The notes under the pieces were generated by a model that worked only from the letters and a program-made list of their open reading frames with translations, had not been told where the DNA came from and ran no database searches. From contig NZ_CP117452.1 in the NCBI RefSeq assembly GCF_030687895.1, positions 4,580,501 through 4,644,500 of the forward strand: a DNA stretch of 64,000 nt, in the 5' to 3' direction. The DNA is from Pseudomonas sp. FP198 (GTDB lineage: Bacteria; Pseudomonadota; Gammaproteobacteria; Pseudomonadales; Pseudomonadaceae). Shown here in pieces: positions 50,911-58,728 of this stretch. The translations under genes were made by a program, and so were the position numbers. Positions within the stretch are counted from its first letter, which is position 1. The number at the start of each line of letters is the position of its first letter.

Positions 50911-51642
50911 ATGAACGACATCCAGACCCTGCGCCCCGACGACACCCAACCCACCCCGCTCTACCTGCAACTGGCCCGCAACCTGGAAGCCGCCATCCAC
51001 GCCGGCCAATGGAAAGCCGAGCAGGCAATGCCGTCCGAGCGCAGCTTGAGCGAACAACTGGGCATCTCCCGAGTCACCGCCCGCAAGGCACTGGAAGTGC
51101 TGTTCGAGCAAGGCCTGATCCGCCGCAACCAGGGTTCGGGCACGTTCATCACCCCGCGCCTGGAACAACCGCTGTCACGCCTCAGCGGCTTCAGCGAGAT
51201 GCTCCGGCTCAAGGGCTTTGTGCCCGGTTCGCAATGGCTGGAACGCGAGATCACCCCGCCGACCCACGAAGAACTGATCCGCCTGGGCCTGTCGCCCACC
51301 GACAAAGTCGCGCGGCTCAAGCGCTTGCGCAAGGCCGATGACACGGTCATGGCGATCGAAATGAGCACGCTGCCGGCATCGATCATTCCCAAGCCACAGG
51401 CGGTGGGCGATTCGCTGTACGAGTTCCTCGATGGCATTGGCAAACCGGTCGTTCGCGCGCTGCAACACATCCAGGCAATCAACGCTTCCGATGAATTCGC
51501 CGCCCTGGTGGGCATCGCTCCCGGCACCGCGATGTTGCTGATGACGCGGGTCGGCTACCTGGAGGACAACACGCCCATCGAAGTCACCGACACCTATTGC
51601 CGTAACGACTACTACGACTTTGTCGCCGAGCTGCGGCGCTAG
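50911..51642 (+). CDS. nagR: GntR/HutC family regulator of N-acetylglucosamine genes
   Basis: This 243-residue repressor has an N-terminal wHTH (TPLYLQLARNLEAAIHAGQW, then PSERSLSEQLGISRVTARKALEVLFEQGLIRRNQGSGTFI) and a C-terminal UTRA effector domain (residues ~80-240) of the HutC subgroup, like NagR/YvoA. The first gene of the nag operon, it lies 16 bases before nagA. GlcN6P or GlcNAc6P is the expected inducer. The start was placed at MNDIQTL; an upstream extension overlaps the promoter. Candidate operators lie on its promoter. The same regulator position in P. aeruginosa is PA3757, called nagQ or nagR in different sources. Confidence 0.92.
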   Translation: MNDIQTLRPDDTQPTPLYLQLARNLEAAIHAGQWKAEQAMPSERSLSEQLGISRVTARKALEVLFEQGLIRRNQGSGTFITPRLEQPLSRLSGFSEMLRLKGFVPGSQWLEREITPPTHEELIRLGLSPTDKVARLKRLRKADDTVMAIEMSTLPASIIPKPQAVGDSLYEFLDGIGKPVVRALQHIQAINASDEFAALVGIAPGTAMLLMTRVGYLEDNTPIEVTDTYCRNDYYDFVAELRR

Positions 51643-51658
51643 AGACCAGAGAATTCCC

Positions 51659-52765
51659 ATGTCCGAAGACAACATCCTCACCGCCAACGGCTGGATACGC
51701 GGCCGCCTGGTCCACGAACACGGCAAGGTCGCGGCCATCGAAGGCCAGCCCTGCGACCCGGCGAGCAACGACCTGCCCTATCTGCTGCCCGGCCTCATCG
51801 ACTTGCATGTGCACGGCGGTGGCGGCAAGGACATCATGGAGGGCGCGACGGCGTTCGAGACGATCGCCCGGACCCACGTGCGCTTCGGCACCACGTCGCT
51901 GCTTGCCACCACCATGACGGCACCGAGCGAAGAAATCGCCGGGGTGCTCAAGGCCCTCGGCGAATACTGCGAACAGCGGCCCGGCGGCAGCGCGCGGGTG
52001 CTCGGCGTGCATCTGGAAGGGCCTTATATCAATCCCGGAAAACTCGGCGCCCAACCGAATTTCGCCCACACCGCGTTGATGGCGGAAGTGGAGGCTTATC
52101 TCGCCCTGGCGCCGATCCGGGTGATCACCATTGCGCCGGAGATTGCCGGGCACGATGCCTTGATCCGCACCCTCAGCGCCCGCGGCGTGCGCATGCAGAT
52201 CGGCCATACCTTGGGCAGCTACGAAGAAGGCGTCGCGGCGCTGGCCGCCGGGGCCAGCAGTTTTACCCATTTGTATAACGCCATGAGCCCGCTGCATCAC
52301 CGCGAACCGGGCATCGTCGGCGCGGCGTTGGCCCATGCGCAATATGCCGAATTGATCCCGGACCTGCTGCATGTACACCCCGGCGCCATGCGCGTGGCCT
52401 TGCGTTCGATCCCGTGCCTGTATTGCGTCACCGACTCGACGGCCGCCGCCGGCATGCCCGACGGCGAATACAAGCTGGGCAGCCACACCGTGACCAAATG
52501 TTTGGGCGGCGTGCGGCTGGCCGACGGCACCCTGGCCGGTAGCACGCTGACCATGGACCAGGCCCTGCGCAACCTGGTGAAGATCGGCCTGCCCATCGCC
52601 GAAGCCTCGCAACGCCTGTCGCAATTTCCCGCCGATTACCTCGGTCTGCCCGAACGCGGACGCCTGCGCCCCGGCGCCTGGGCCGATTGTGTGCGCCTTG
52701 ACCGTTCCCTGAATCTGACCGATGTGATGGTCGAAGGAGAAGCCATTGTCTTCCAGAATGCTTGA
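51659..52765 (+). CDS. nagA: N-acetylglucosamine-6-phosphate deacetylase
   Basis: This 368-residue amidohydrolase converts GlcNAc6P to GlcN6P and acetate. The metal and substrate motifs are in order: GLIDLHVHGGGGKDIMEG, HLEGPYINPGKLGAQ, RMQIGHTLGSYEEG, FTHLYNAMSPLHHREPG and CVTDSTAAAGMPDGEYKLG, with the catalytic Asp in VTDST. The length is close to that of other NagA proteins. The start is the ATG 16 bases after the regulator stop. Its end overlaps the next gene by 20 bases. Confidence 0.96.
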   Translation: MSEDNILTANGWIRGRLVHEHGKVAAIEGQPCDPASNDLPYLLPGLIDLHVHGGGGKDIMEGATAFETIARTHVRFGTTSLLATTMTAPSEEIAGVLKALGEYCEQRPGGSARVLGVHLEGPYINPGKLGAQPNFAHTALMAEVEAYLALAPIRVITIAPEIAGHDALIRTLSARGVRMQIGHTLGSYEEGVAALAAGASSFTHLYNAMSPLHHREPGIVGAALAHAQYAELIPDLLHVHPGAMRVALRSIPCLYCVTDSTAAAGMPDGEYKLGSHTVTKCLGGVRLADGTLAGSTLTMDQALRNLVKIGLPIAEASQRLSQFPADYLGLPERGRLRPGAWADCVRLDRSLNLTDVMVEGEAIVFQNA

Positions 52766-53768
52766 AGAGGCCCTCGCCTCGTCCGATGCTGTCGAGCGCC
52801 AGTTGCAGCGGCTGGATCCGGCCCTGCAGGAAATCGCCGCACGCCTGCGCCGCCAGCCGCCGCAAGTGGCGATGACCGTCGCCCGGGGCAGCTCCGATCA
52901 TGCCGCCAGTTACTTCGCCTACCTGACCATGCAGCACCTGGGCTTGCCGGTGGCGTCGTTGCCCATGTCGGTGGTAACCCTGCAACAGGCGCCGCTCAAG
53001 GTCAGCGGCCAGGTGGCCTTTGCCTTTTCCCAGTCCGGACAGAGCCCCGACCTGGTGAACAGCCTGCGTCTGTTGCGCAAGCGTGGCGCGCTGAGCGTGG
53101 CGATGGTCAACGCCGAGGATTCGCCGCTGGAGGCTGCCTGTGAATTCAGCGTGCCGCTGTGCGCCGGCGTCGAAAACAGCGTCGCCGCGACCAAGAGTTT
53201 CATCGCCACCCTGAGCGCCAGCACGCGGCTGGTCGCGCACTGGAAAGATGATTCCGAGTTACTGGAGGCTGGCCACGCGTTGCCCGAAGGCTTGCACGAC
53301 GCCGCGCGCCAGGATTGGAGCCCGGCCGTCGAGGCCCTGCGCGACTGTACCCGGTTGATGGTGATCGGCCGTGGCGCCGGGTTCGCCATCGCCCAGGAAG
53401 CGGCGCTCAAATTCAAGGAAACCTCGGCGATTCAAGCCGAGGCTTTCAGCAGCGCCGAAGTCCGTCACGGGCCGATGGCGCTGATCGACGAACACTATCC
53501 GCTGCTGGTCTTCGCTCCGCGGGGTGCCGAGCAGGCCGGCGTGTTGAGCCTGGCCGCCGACATGCGCCAACGCGGCGCGCGGGTATTGCTGGCCGCCCCC
53601 GATGACATTGCCGAACGCGACCTGACCCTGTCCCGCGCCGAACACCCGGCCCTGGACCCGATCCTGGCGATCCAGAGCTTTTATGGCATGGCCGCCCGGC
53701 TGGCCGTGGCCCGAGGCCTGGATCCGGACCAGCCACGGCACTTGAGCAAGGTCACCCGAACCCACTGA
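52746..53768 (+). CDS. SIS-domain glucosamine-6-phosphate deaminase (NagB-II type)
   Basis: The 340-residue protein has two SIS domains like the isomerase half of GlmS (TVARGSSDHAASYFAYL, FSQSGQSPDLVNSLR, VAATKSFIATL and IGRGAGFAIAQEAALKFKE, ending SKVTRTH), but no glutaminase half. It probably converts GlcN6P to fructose-6-phosphate and ammonia, replacing classical NagB. It most likely starts at TTG (52746), which has GAAGGAG 6 bases upstream; ATG at 52758 is the alternative but has no suitable ribosome site. Either start lies inside nagA, so translation is coupled. No NagB of the hexameric type is present in the window. Confidence 0.9.
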   Translation: MSSRMLEEALASSDAVERQLQRLDPALQEIAARLRRQPPQVAMTVARGSSDHAASYFAYLTMQHLGLPVASLPMSVVTLQQAPLKVSGQVAFAFSQSGQSPDLVNSLRLLRKRGALSVAMVNAEDSPLEAACEFSVPLCAGVENSVAATKSFIATLSASTRLVAHWKDDSELLEAGHALPEGLHDAARQDWSPAVEALRDCTRLMVIGRGAGFAIAQEAALKFKETSAIQAEAFSSAEVRHGPMALIDEHYPLLVFAPRGAEQAGVLSLAADMRQRGARVLLAAPDDIAERDLTLSRAEHPALDPILAIQSFYGMAARLAVARGLDPDQPRHLSKVTRTH

Positions 53769-53821
53769 GCCGACGGCGTCTTTCAACGCCAGGCCAACCC
53801 GATTTCAAAGAGAGCGAGCCC

Positions 53822-56335
53822 ATGCCCAATAACAATAAAGAGCTGACCCTCAGCGCCCCGCTCAGCGGTCCGCTGCTCACCCTCGCCAACGTCCCGGACG
53901 CGGTGTTCGCCAGCGGCGCGATGGGCGACGGGATCGCGATCGACCCCCTGAACGACACGCTTTACGCACCCTGTGACGGTGAGGTGATCCACGTCGCTCG
54001 CACCGGCCACGCCGTGACGCTACGGGCCGACAACGGCGCCGAACTGCTGCTGCACCTGGGGCTGGACACCGTCGAGTTGCAGGGCGACGGGTTCTCGATG
54101 CTGGTCAAGCAAGGCGCCCGGGTCAGCAACGGGCAAGCGTTGCTGCGCTATGACCTGGACCGCGTGGCACTGCGCTGCAAAAGCCTGGTGAGCCTGCTGG
54201 TCATCACCAATGGCGAGCGCTTCCAGGCACGGCCCATCACCCTCAAGGCGGTCAAGGTCGGCGAGCCGTTGCTGCACATCGTCGCCCGGGCGGGGGGCGA
54301 AACACGAAGCGATGAAGCGCAGGGCGGCATCGAAGTGTCCGGCCAGGTCCGCATCGTCCATCGAGGCGGCCTGCACGCCCGCCCCGCCGCCCTGGTTCGT
54401 CAGACTGCGCAACGCTTCAAGAGCCGCTCGCACCTGCATTTTGGCGACCGCTCGGCGCCCTGTGACAGCGTGATGGGCATGATGGGCCTGGCAATCACCG
54501 AGCAGGCCGAAGTCCATGTCAGTTGCCGCGGCAGCGATGCCGAAGCGGCGTTGCAAGCGTTATTGAAGACGTTATCCACAGCCTTGGCCGAAGAGGTTCA
54601 CGCCGACACGCCACGGGTCCAGGCGCCCAGCCATGCCGCCGAGGATGGCGTGCTGCACGGTGTCTGCGCCGCACCCGGCCTGGTCACCGGCCCGCTGGTT
54701 CGACTGGACGGCATTCAATTGCCCGAGGACCTCGGCGGTCACGACGCTGAAGAACAACGACGACGGCTGCGCCAAGCCCTGGAGCAGGTCAGCCGCGACA
54801 TCGGTGTTACGTTGGAAAACGCCAAGGCCCGGCACCACGCGGATGAGCAGGCGATTTTCAGCGCTCATCTGGCGCTGCTGGAAGACCCGGTCCTGCTGGA
54901 CGCCGCTTACCTTTCCATTGATCAGGGTTGCGCGGCGGCCCACGCCTGGAGCCGCTCCATCGATGTGCAGTGCCAGGTGCTGCGGCAATTGGGCAGCACG
55001 TTGTTGGCCGAGCGCGCCAATGATCTGCACGACCTGCGCCAGCGGGTCTTGCGGGTGTTGCTTGGTGAGGCGTGGCAATTCGACGTGCCGGTGGGCGCGA
55101 TTGTCGCCGCGCAGGAGCTGACCCCCTCAGACCTGCTGCAACTCGGCGTCCAAGGCGTGGCCGGCGTATGCATGGCCGAAGGCGGCGCGACGTCCCACGT
55201 AGCGATCCTGGCCCGGGGCAAAGGCCTGCCCTGCCTGGTGGCGTTGGGCGAGGCGCTGCTCGACCAGGCGCCGGGGCGAACGGTGGTGCTGGACGCTGAC
55301 AATGACCGCCTCGAACTCACGCCCAGCGCCGAGCGCCTGACGCAGGTCCGCCAAGCCCAGGCCCAACGCGCCGCCCTACGCACCTGGTATCAGTCCCTCG
55401 CCCACACGCCGGCGCGCACCGTTGATGGGGTCGATGTCGAAATCGCCGCCAACGTGGCCTCTAGCGCCGAAGCGGGCGAGGCCTTCGCCAACGGTGCCGA
55501 TGGCGTCGGTTTGTTGCGTACGGAATTTCTTTTTGTCGACCGTCACACGGCCCCCGACGAAAGCGAGCAACGCCAGGCCTATCAAGCCGTGCTCGATGCC
55601 ATGGGCGACAGGCCGGTGATCATCCGCACCATCGACGTCGGCGGCGACAAGCAGCTGGATTACCTGCCGCTGCCGGCCGAGGCCAACCCGGTGCTCGGTC
55701 TGCGCGGCATACGCCTGGCCCAGGTGCGCCCGGAATTGCTCGATCAACAATTGCGCGCCCTGCTGCAGACCCGTCCGTTGAATCGCTGCCGGATCCTGTT
55801 GCCGATGGTCACTGAAGTCGACGAGCTGCTGCACATCCGCCAGCGCCTCGATGCCTTGGGCACCGAGCTGGGCCTGGGCGAGCGTCCACAACTGGGGGTG
55901 ATGATCGAAGTGCCGGCCGCCGCCCTGCTCGCCGAGCAACTGGCCGAGCACGCGGACTTCCTGTCCATCGGCACTAACGACCTGTCCCAGTACACCCTCG
56001 CCATGGACCGCGACCACGCCGGCCTCGCCGCCCGGGTCGATGCCCTGCACCCGGCGCTGTTGCGGCTGATCGCCCAGACCTGCGCCGGCGCGGCCAGGCA
56101 TGGACGCTGGGTCGGCGTGTGTGGCGCCCTGGCTTCCGATCCCCTGGCGACACCGGCGTTGATCGGGCTGGGCGTGCGGGAGCTATCGGTCAGCCCGCCA
56201 CAGATTGGTGAAATCAAGGACCGCGTGCGTCACCTCGACGCTGCCCAATGCCGCCGCGTCAGTACCGATTTGCTGAATCTGCCGAGCGCCGCCGCTGTGC
56301 GCCAGGCCTGTCACCAACACTGGCCTCTGGGCTGA
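53822..56335 (+). CDS. nagF: PTS EIIA(Glc)-HPr-EI fusion for N-acetylglucosamine
   Basis: This 837-residue cytosolic phosphotransferase has three domains. EIIA of the glucose type (residues 1-150) has the active His in LLLHLGLDTVELQGDGF. HPr (~170-255) has the His in RGGLHARPAALVRQT. EI (~270-835) has the His in EGGATSHVAILARGKGLP and PEP-binding motifs such as GVGLLRTEFLF, GTNDLSQYTLAMDR and GVCGALASDP. It moves phosphate from PEP all the way to the EIIB of NagE next door. It is thus independent of a general PTS. The start has GAGAGCGAG upstream. P. aeruginosa PA3760 is the equivalent, as I recall it. Confidence 0.94.
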   Translation: MPNNNKELTLSAPLSGPLLTLANVPDAVFASGAMGDGIAIDPLNDTLYAPCDGEVIHVARTGHAVTLRADNGAELLLHLGLDTVELQGDGFSMLVKQGARVSNGQALLRYDLDRVALRCKSLVSLLVITNGERFQARPITLKAVKVGEPLLHIVARAGGETRSDEAQGGIEVSGQVRIVHRGGLHARPAALVRQTAQRFKSRSHLHFGDRSAPCDSVMGMMGLAITEQAEVHVSCRGSDAEAALQALLKTLSTALAEEVHADTPRVQAPSHAAEDGVLHGVCAAPGLVTGPLVRLDGIQLPEDLGGHDAEEQRRRLRQALEQVSRDIGVTLENAKARHHADEQAIFSAHLALLEDPVLLDAAYLSIDQGCAAAHAWSRSIDVQCQVLRQLGSTLLAERANDLHDLRQRVLRVLLGEAWQFDVPVGAIVAAQELTPSDLLQLGVQGVAGVCMAEGGATSHVAILARGKGLPCLVALGEALLDQAPGRTVVLDADNDRLELTPSAERLTQVRQAQAQRAALRTWYQSLAHTPARTVDGVDVEIAANVASSAEAGEAFANGADGVGLLRTEFLFVDRHTAPDESEQRQAYQAVLDAMGDRPVIIRTIDVGGDKQLDYLPLPAEANPVLGLRGIRLAQVRPELLDQQLRALLQTRPLNRCRILLPMVTEVDELLHIRQRLDALGTELGLGERPQLGVMIEVPAAALLAEQLAEHADFLSIGTNDLSQYTLAMDRDHAGLAARVDALHPALLRLIAQTCAGAARHGRWVGVCGALASDPLATPALIGLGVRELSVSPPQIGEIKDRVRHLDAAQCRRVSTDLLNLPSAAAVRQACHQHWPLG

Positions 56336-56369
56336 GCCACGTCGAACAACAACAAAAAGGAGAGACGCC

Positions 56370-58079
56370 ATGTACCAGCATTTCATCGAAGGGCTGCAAC
56401 GCCTCGGCCGGGCGCTGATGCTGCCGATCGCGATCCTGCCGATTGCCGGCCTGCTGTTGCGCCTGGGTGACACGGACCTGTTGAATATCGCGATCATTCA
56501 CGACGCCGGCCAGGCGATCTTCGCCAACCTGGCGCTGATTTTCGCCATCGGCATTGCCGTGGGCTTCGCCCGGGACAACAACGGCACCGCCGGGCTGGCC
56601 GGGGCGATCGGCTACCTGATCATGATCGCGACGCTGAAGGTACTCGACGCGACCATCAACATGGGCATGCTCGCCGGAATCATCAGTGGCCTGCTGGCCG
56701 GCGCGCTGTACAACCGTTTCAAGGACATCCGGTTGCCGGAGTACCTGGCGTTTTTTGGCGGCCGGCGTTTCGTGCCGATTGTCACCGGTTTCAGCGCCGT
56801 GGGCCTGGGCGTCGTGTTCGGCCTGATCTGGCCGCCGATCCAGCATGGCATCAACGGCTTCGGCGAACTGCTGATGGCCAGCGGCAGCTTCGGTGCGTTC
56901 GTGTTCGGCGTGTTCAATCGGCTGCTGATCGTCACCGGCCTGCACCACATCCTCAACAACATGGCCTGGTTCATCTTCGGCAGCTTCACCGATCCGGCGA
57001 CCGGCGCGGTGGTCACCGGCGACCTGACCCGCTATTTCGCCGGCGACCCCAAGGGCGGCCAGTTCATGACCGGCATGTTCCCGGTGATGCTCTTCGGCCT
57101 CCCCGCCGCGTGCCTGGCGATGTACCGCAACGCCCTGCCCCAGCGGCGCAAGGTGATGGGCGGGATTCTGTTGTCGATGGCGCTGACCTCGTTCCTGACC
57201 GGCGTCACCGAGCCGATCGAATTCGCCTTCATGTTCCTTGCGCCGCTGTTGTACCTGGTCCACGCGTTGCTCACCGGCCTGTCGATGGCGGTGACCAACC
57301 TGCTGGACATTCACCTGGGCTTCACCTTCTCGGGTGGTTTCATCGACATGGTGCTGGGCTGGGGCAAGTCCACCAACGGCTGGCTGGTCGTCCCGGTGGG
57401 CCTGGCGTATGCGCTGATCTATTACCTGGTGTTCGACTTCTGCATCCGCCGCTTCGACCTCAAGACCCCGGGGCGTGAGGACGTGCCGGCGGGCGACAAA
57501 CCGGTCATCGCCGAAAACCAGCGGGCCGCGGCCTACATCCAGGCGCTGGGCGGTGCCGACAACCTGATCACCGTCGGCGCCTGCACCACTCGCTTGCGCC
57601 TGGACATGGTGGACCGCAGCAAGGCGTCCGACGCCCAGCTCAAGGCCCTCGGCGCCGTGGCTGTAGTTCGCCCGGGCTATGGCGGCAGCTTGCAGGTGGT
57701 GGTCGGGCCGATGGCGGATAGCATTGCCGATGAAATCCGCCTGGCGTTGCCCTCTTCCGAACAGCCGGTACCTGTCGCTGCACCGGATAGCGTTGAACCG
57801 TCACCACAGGTCAGCGCTGTCGAAGCACAGAAATGGCTGGATGCCTTGGGCGGCAATCACAACGTGGTGCAGCTTGACTGCGTGGCAATGAGCCGGTTGC
57901 GGGTGCAACTGGCCGATGGCAAGGGATTGTCGGAAAGCCAGCTAAAGGCGCTTGGCTGCCAAGGGGTCAGCGCGCTGGAGGATGGGGTGTGGCATTTGTT
58001 GCTGGGGGAAAAAGCGCCGGGGGTGTGGCGGGCGTTGGAGGGGGTGATCGTGAATCCCAGGGCTGGGGTCAAGGCTTAG
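56370..58079 (+). CDS. nagE: PTS N-acetylglucosamine EIICB component with a second, degenerate IIB-like domain
   Basis: The 569-residue permease has EIIC (about 10 helices, residues 1-375; LGRALMLPIAILPIAGLLLRLG, FGRRFVPI-like GGRRFVPIVTG, TGVTEPIEFAFMFLAPLLY) and EIIB. The first EIIB has the phosphocysteine in ITVGACTTRLRLDMVD (residues ~385-460). A second domain of similar shape (~490-565) reads VVQLDCVAMSRLRVQLAD, with Ala at the Cys position three before the conserved Arg, so it is probably inactive. No EIIA is attached; the preceding fusion provides it. The start has AAGGAGAG 8 bases upstream. Confidence 0.93.
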   Translation: MYQHFIEGLQRLGRALMLPIAILPIAGLLLRLGDTDLLNIAIIHDAGQAIFANLALIFAIGIAVGFARDNNGTAGLAGAIGYLIMIATLKVLDATINMGMLAGIISGLLAGALYNRFKDIRLPEYLAFFGGRRFVPIVTGFSAVGLGVVFGLIWPPIQHGINGFGELLMASGSFGAFVFGVFNRLLIVTGLHHILNNMAWFIFGSFTDPATGAVVTGDLTRYFAGDPKGGQFMTGMFPVMLFGLPAACLAMYRNALPQRRKVMGGILLSMALTSFLTGVTEPIEFAFMFLAPLLYLVHALLTGLSMAVTNLLDIHLGFTFSGGFIDMVLGWGKSTNGWLVVPVGLAYALIYYLVFDFCIRRFDLKTPGREDVPAGDKPVIAENQRAAAYIQALGGADNLITVGACTTRLRLDMVDRSKASDAQLKALGAVAVVRPGYGGSLQVVVGPMADSIADEIRLALPSSEQPVPVAAPDSVEPSPQVSAVEAQKWLDALGGNHNVVQLDCVAMSRLRVQLADGKGLSESQLKALGCQGVSALEDGVWHLLLGEKAPGVWRALEGVIVNPRAGVKA

Positions 58080-58095
58080 ATTCCTGGTGTCTGTT

Positions 58096-58196
58096 CTGGC
58101 CTCTTCGCGAGCAGGCTCGCTCCCACAGGGTGCGGTGTGGGTCACGAAGATCTGCAACACCACAAAACATTGTGGGAGCGAGCCTGCTCGCGATGG
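58096..58196. repeat. REP-A inverted pair
   Basis: An inverted unit at about 58103-58127 and a forward unit at about 58171-58194 lie downstream of nagE. Confidence 0.92.
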
Positions 58197-58238
58197 GGCC
58201 GGCACAAGCAACATCAAATATCTGGTACACACAATCCC

Positions 58239-58335
58239 CGTGGCGAGGGAGCTTGCTCCCGCTGGGTCGCGCAGCGGCCCCGGCTTTTTTCGACTGCTAC
58301 GCAGCCGAGCGGGAGCAAGCTCCCTCGCCACGGGA
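58239..58335. repeat. REP-B variant pair
   Basis: A compact pair of CGTGGCGAGGGAGCTTGCTC units separated by a CGCAGCGGCC stretch follows the REP-A pair, so both REP families occupy this convergent junction. Confidence 0.9.
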
Positions 58336-58361
58336 TTCGCGTACACAGAATCGTAGCCAAT

Positions 58362-58395
58362 AAAAAACCCGCTGAATCAATCAGCGGGTTTTTCG
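58362..58395. terminator. Bidirectional terminator between nagE and the purL operon
   Basis: AAAAAACCCGCTGA pairs with TCAGCGGGTTTTT around a 5-base loop, with A and T runs on both sides. It ends the minus-strand NIF3-like/purL transcript and can also stop the nag transcript. Confidence 0.94.
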
Positions 58396-58412
58396 TTTTC
58401 AGCGCAAGAGAA

Positions 58413-58724
58413 TCAAAAATCCTCCAACCGCCACACTTCATACGCCGGTGTCTCGTAGGGGTGGCTCTGTTTCAGCGCCTCCACCACGGGCCGGATCAAC
58501 CCGTCGGCCACTACCAGCTCAACCTTCCACTCCTCGACCTGCTCGACCTGCCCCGCCTCGCCAATGAACGGCTGGCTGCCGTCCAGGGGGCGAAACTGGC
58601 CCAGGCCCAGCACTTGCCAGGCGCAGTGGTCATAGGCGCCGATCCGTCCGCCACCGGCGGCGAATACAGCGCTTTTGACCACGTCCACATGGCTGGCCGG
58701 GACGAAGAAGCAGAGCTTGTACAC
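58413..58724 (-). CDS. NIF3/YqfO-like small domain protein
   Basis: The 103-residue protein resembles the free-standing CutA-like insertion domain of NIF3/YqfO proteins. It begins MYKLCFFVPASHVDVVKSAVFAAGGGRIGAYDHCAWQVLGLGQFRP and ends QSHPYETPAYEVWRLEDF. It probably forms a small ferredoxin-like trimer that may bind metal or a nucleotide. It lies 4 bases after the purL stop in the same direction, so it is in the purL transcript. The equivalent in P. aeruginosa is PA3762, as I recall it. The function is unknown. Confidence 0.86.
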   Translation of the reverse strand: MYKLCFFVPASHVDVVKSAVFAAGGGRIGAYDHCAWQVLGLGQFRPLDGSQPFIGEAGQVEQVEEWKVELVVADGLIRPVVEALKQSHPYETPAYEVWRLEDF

Positions 58725-58728
58725 CGCC

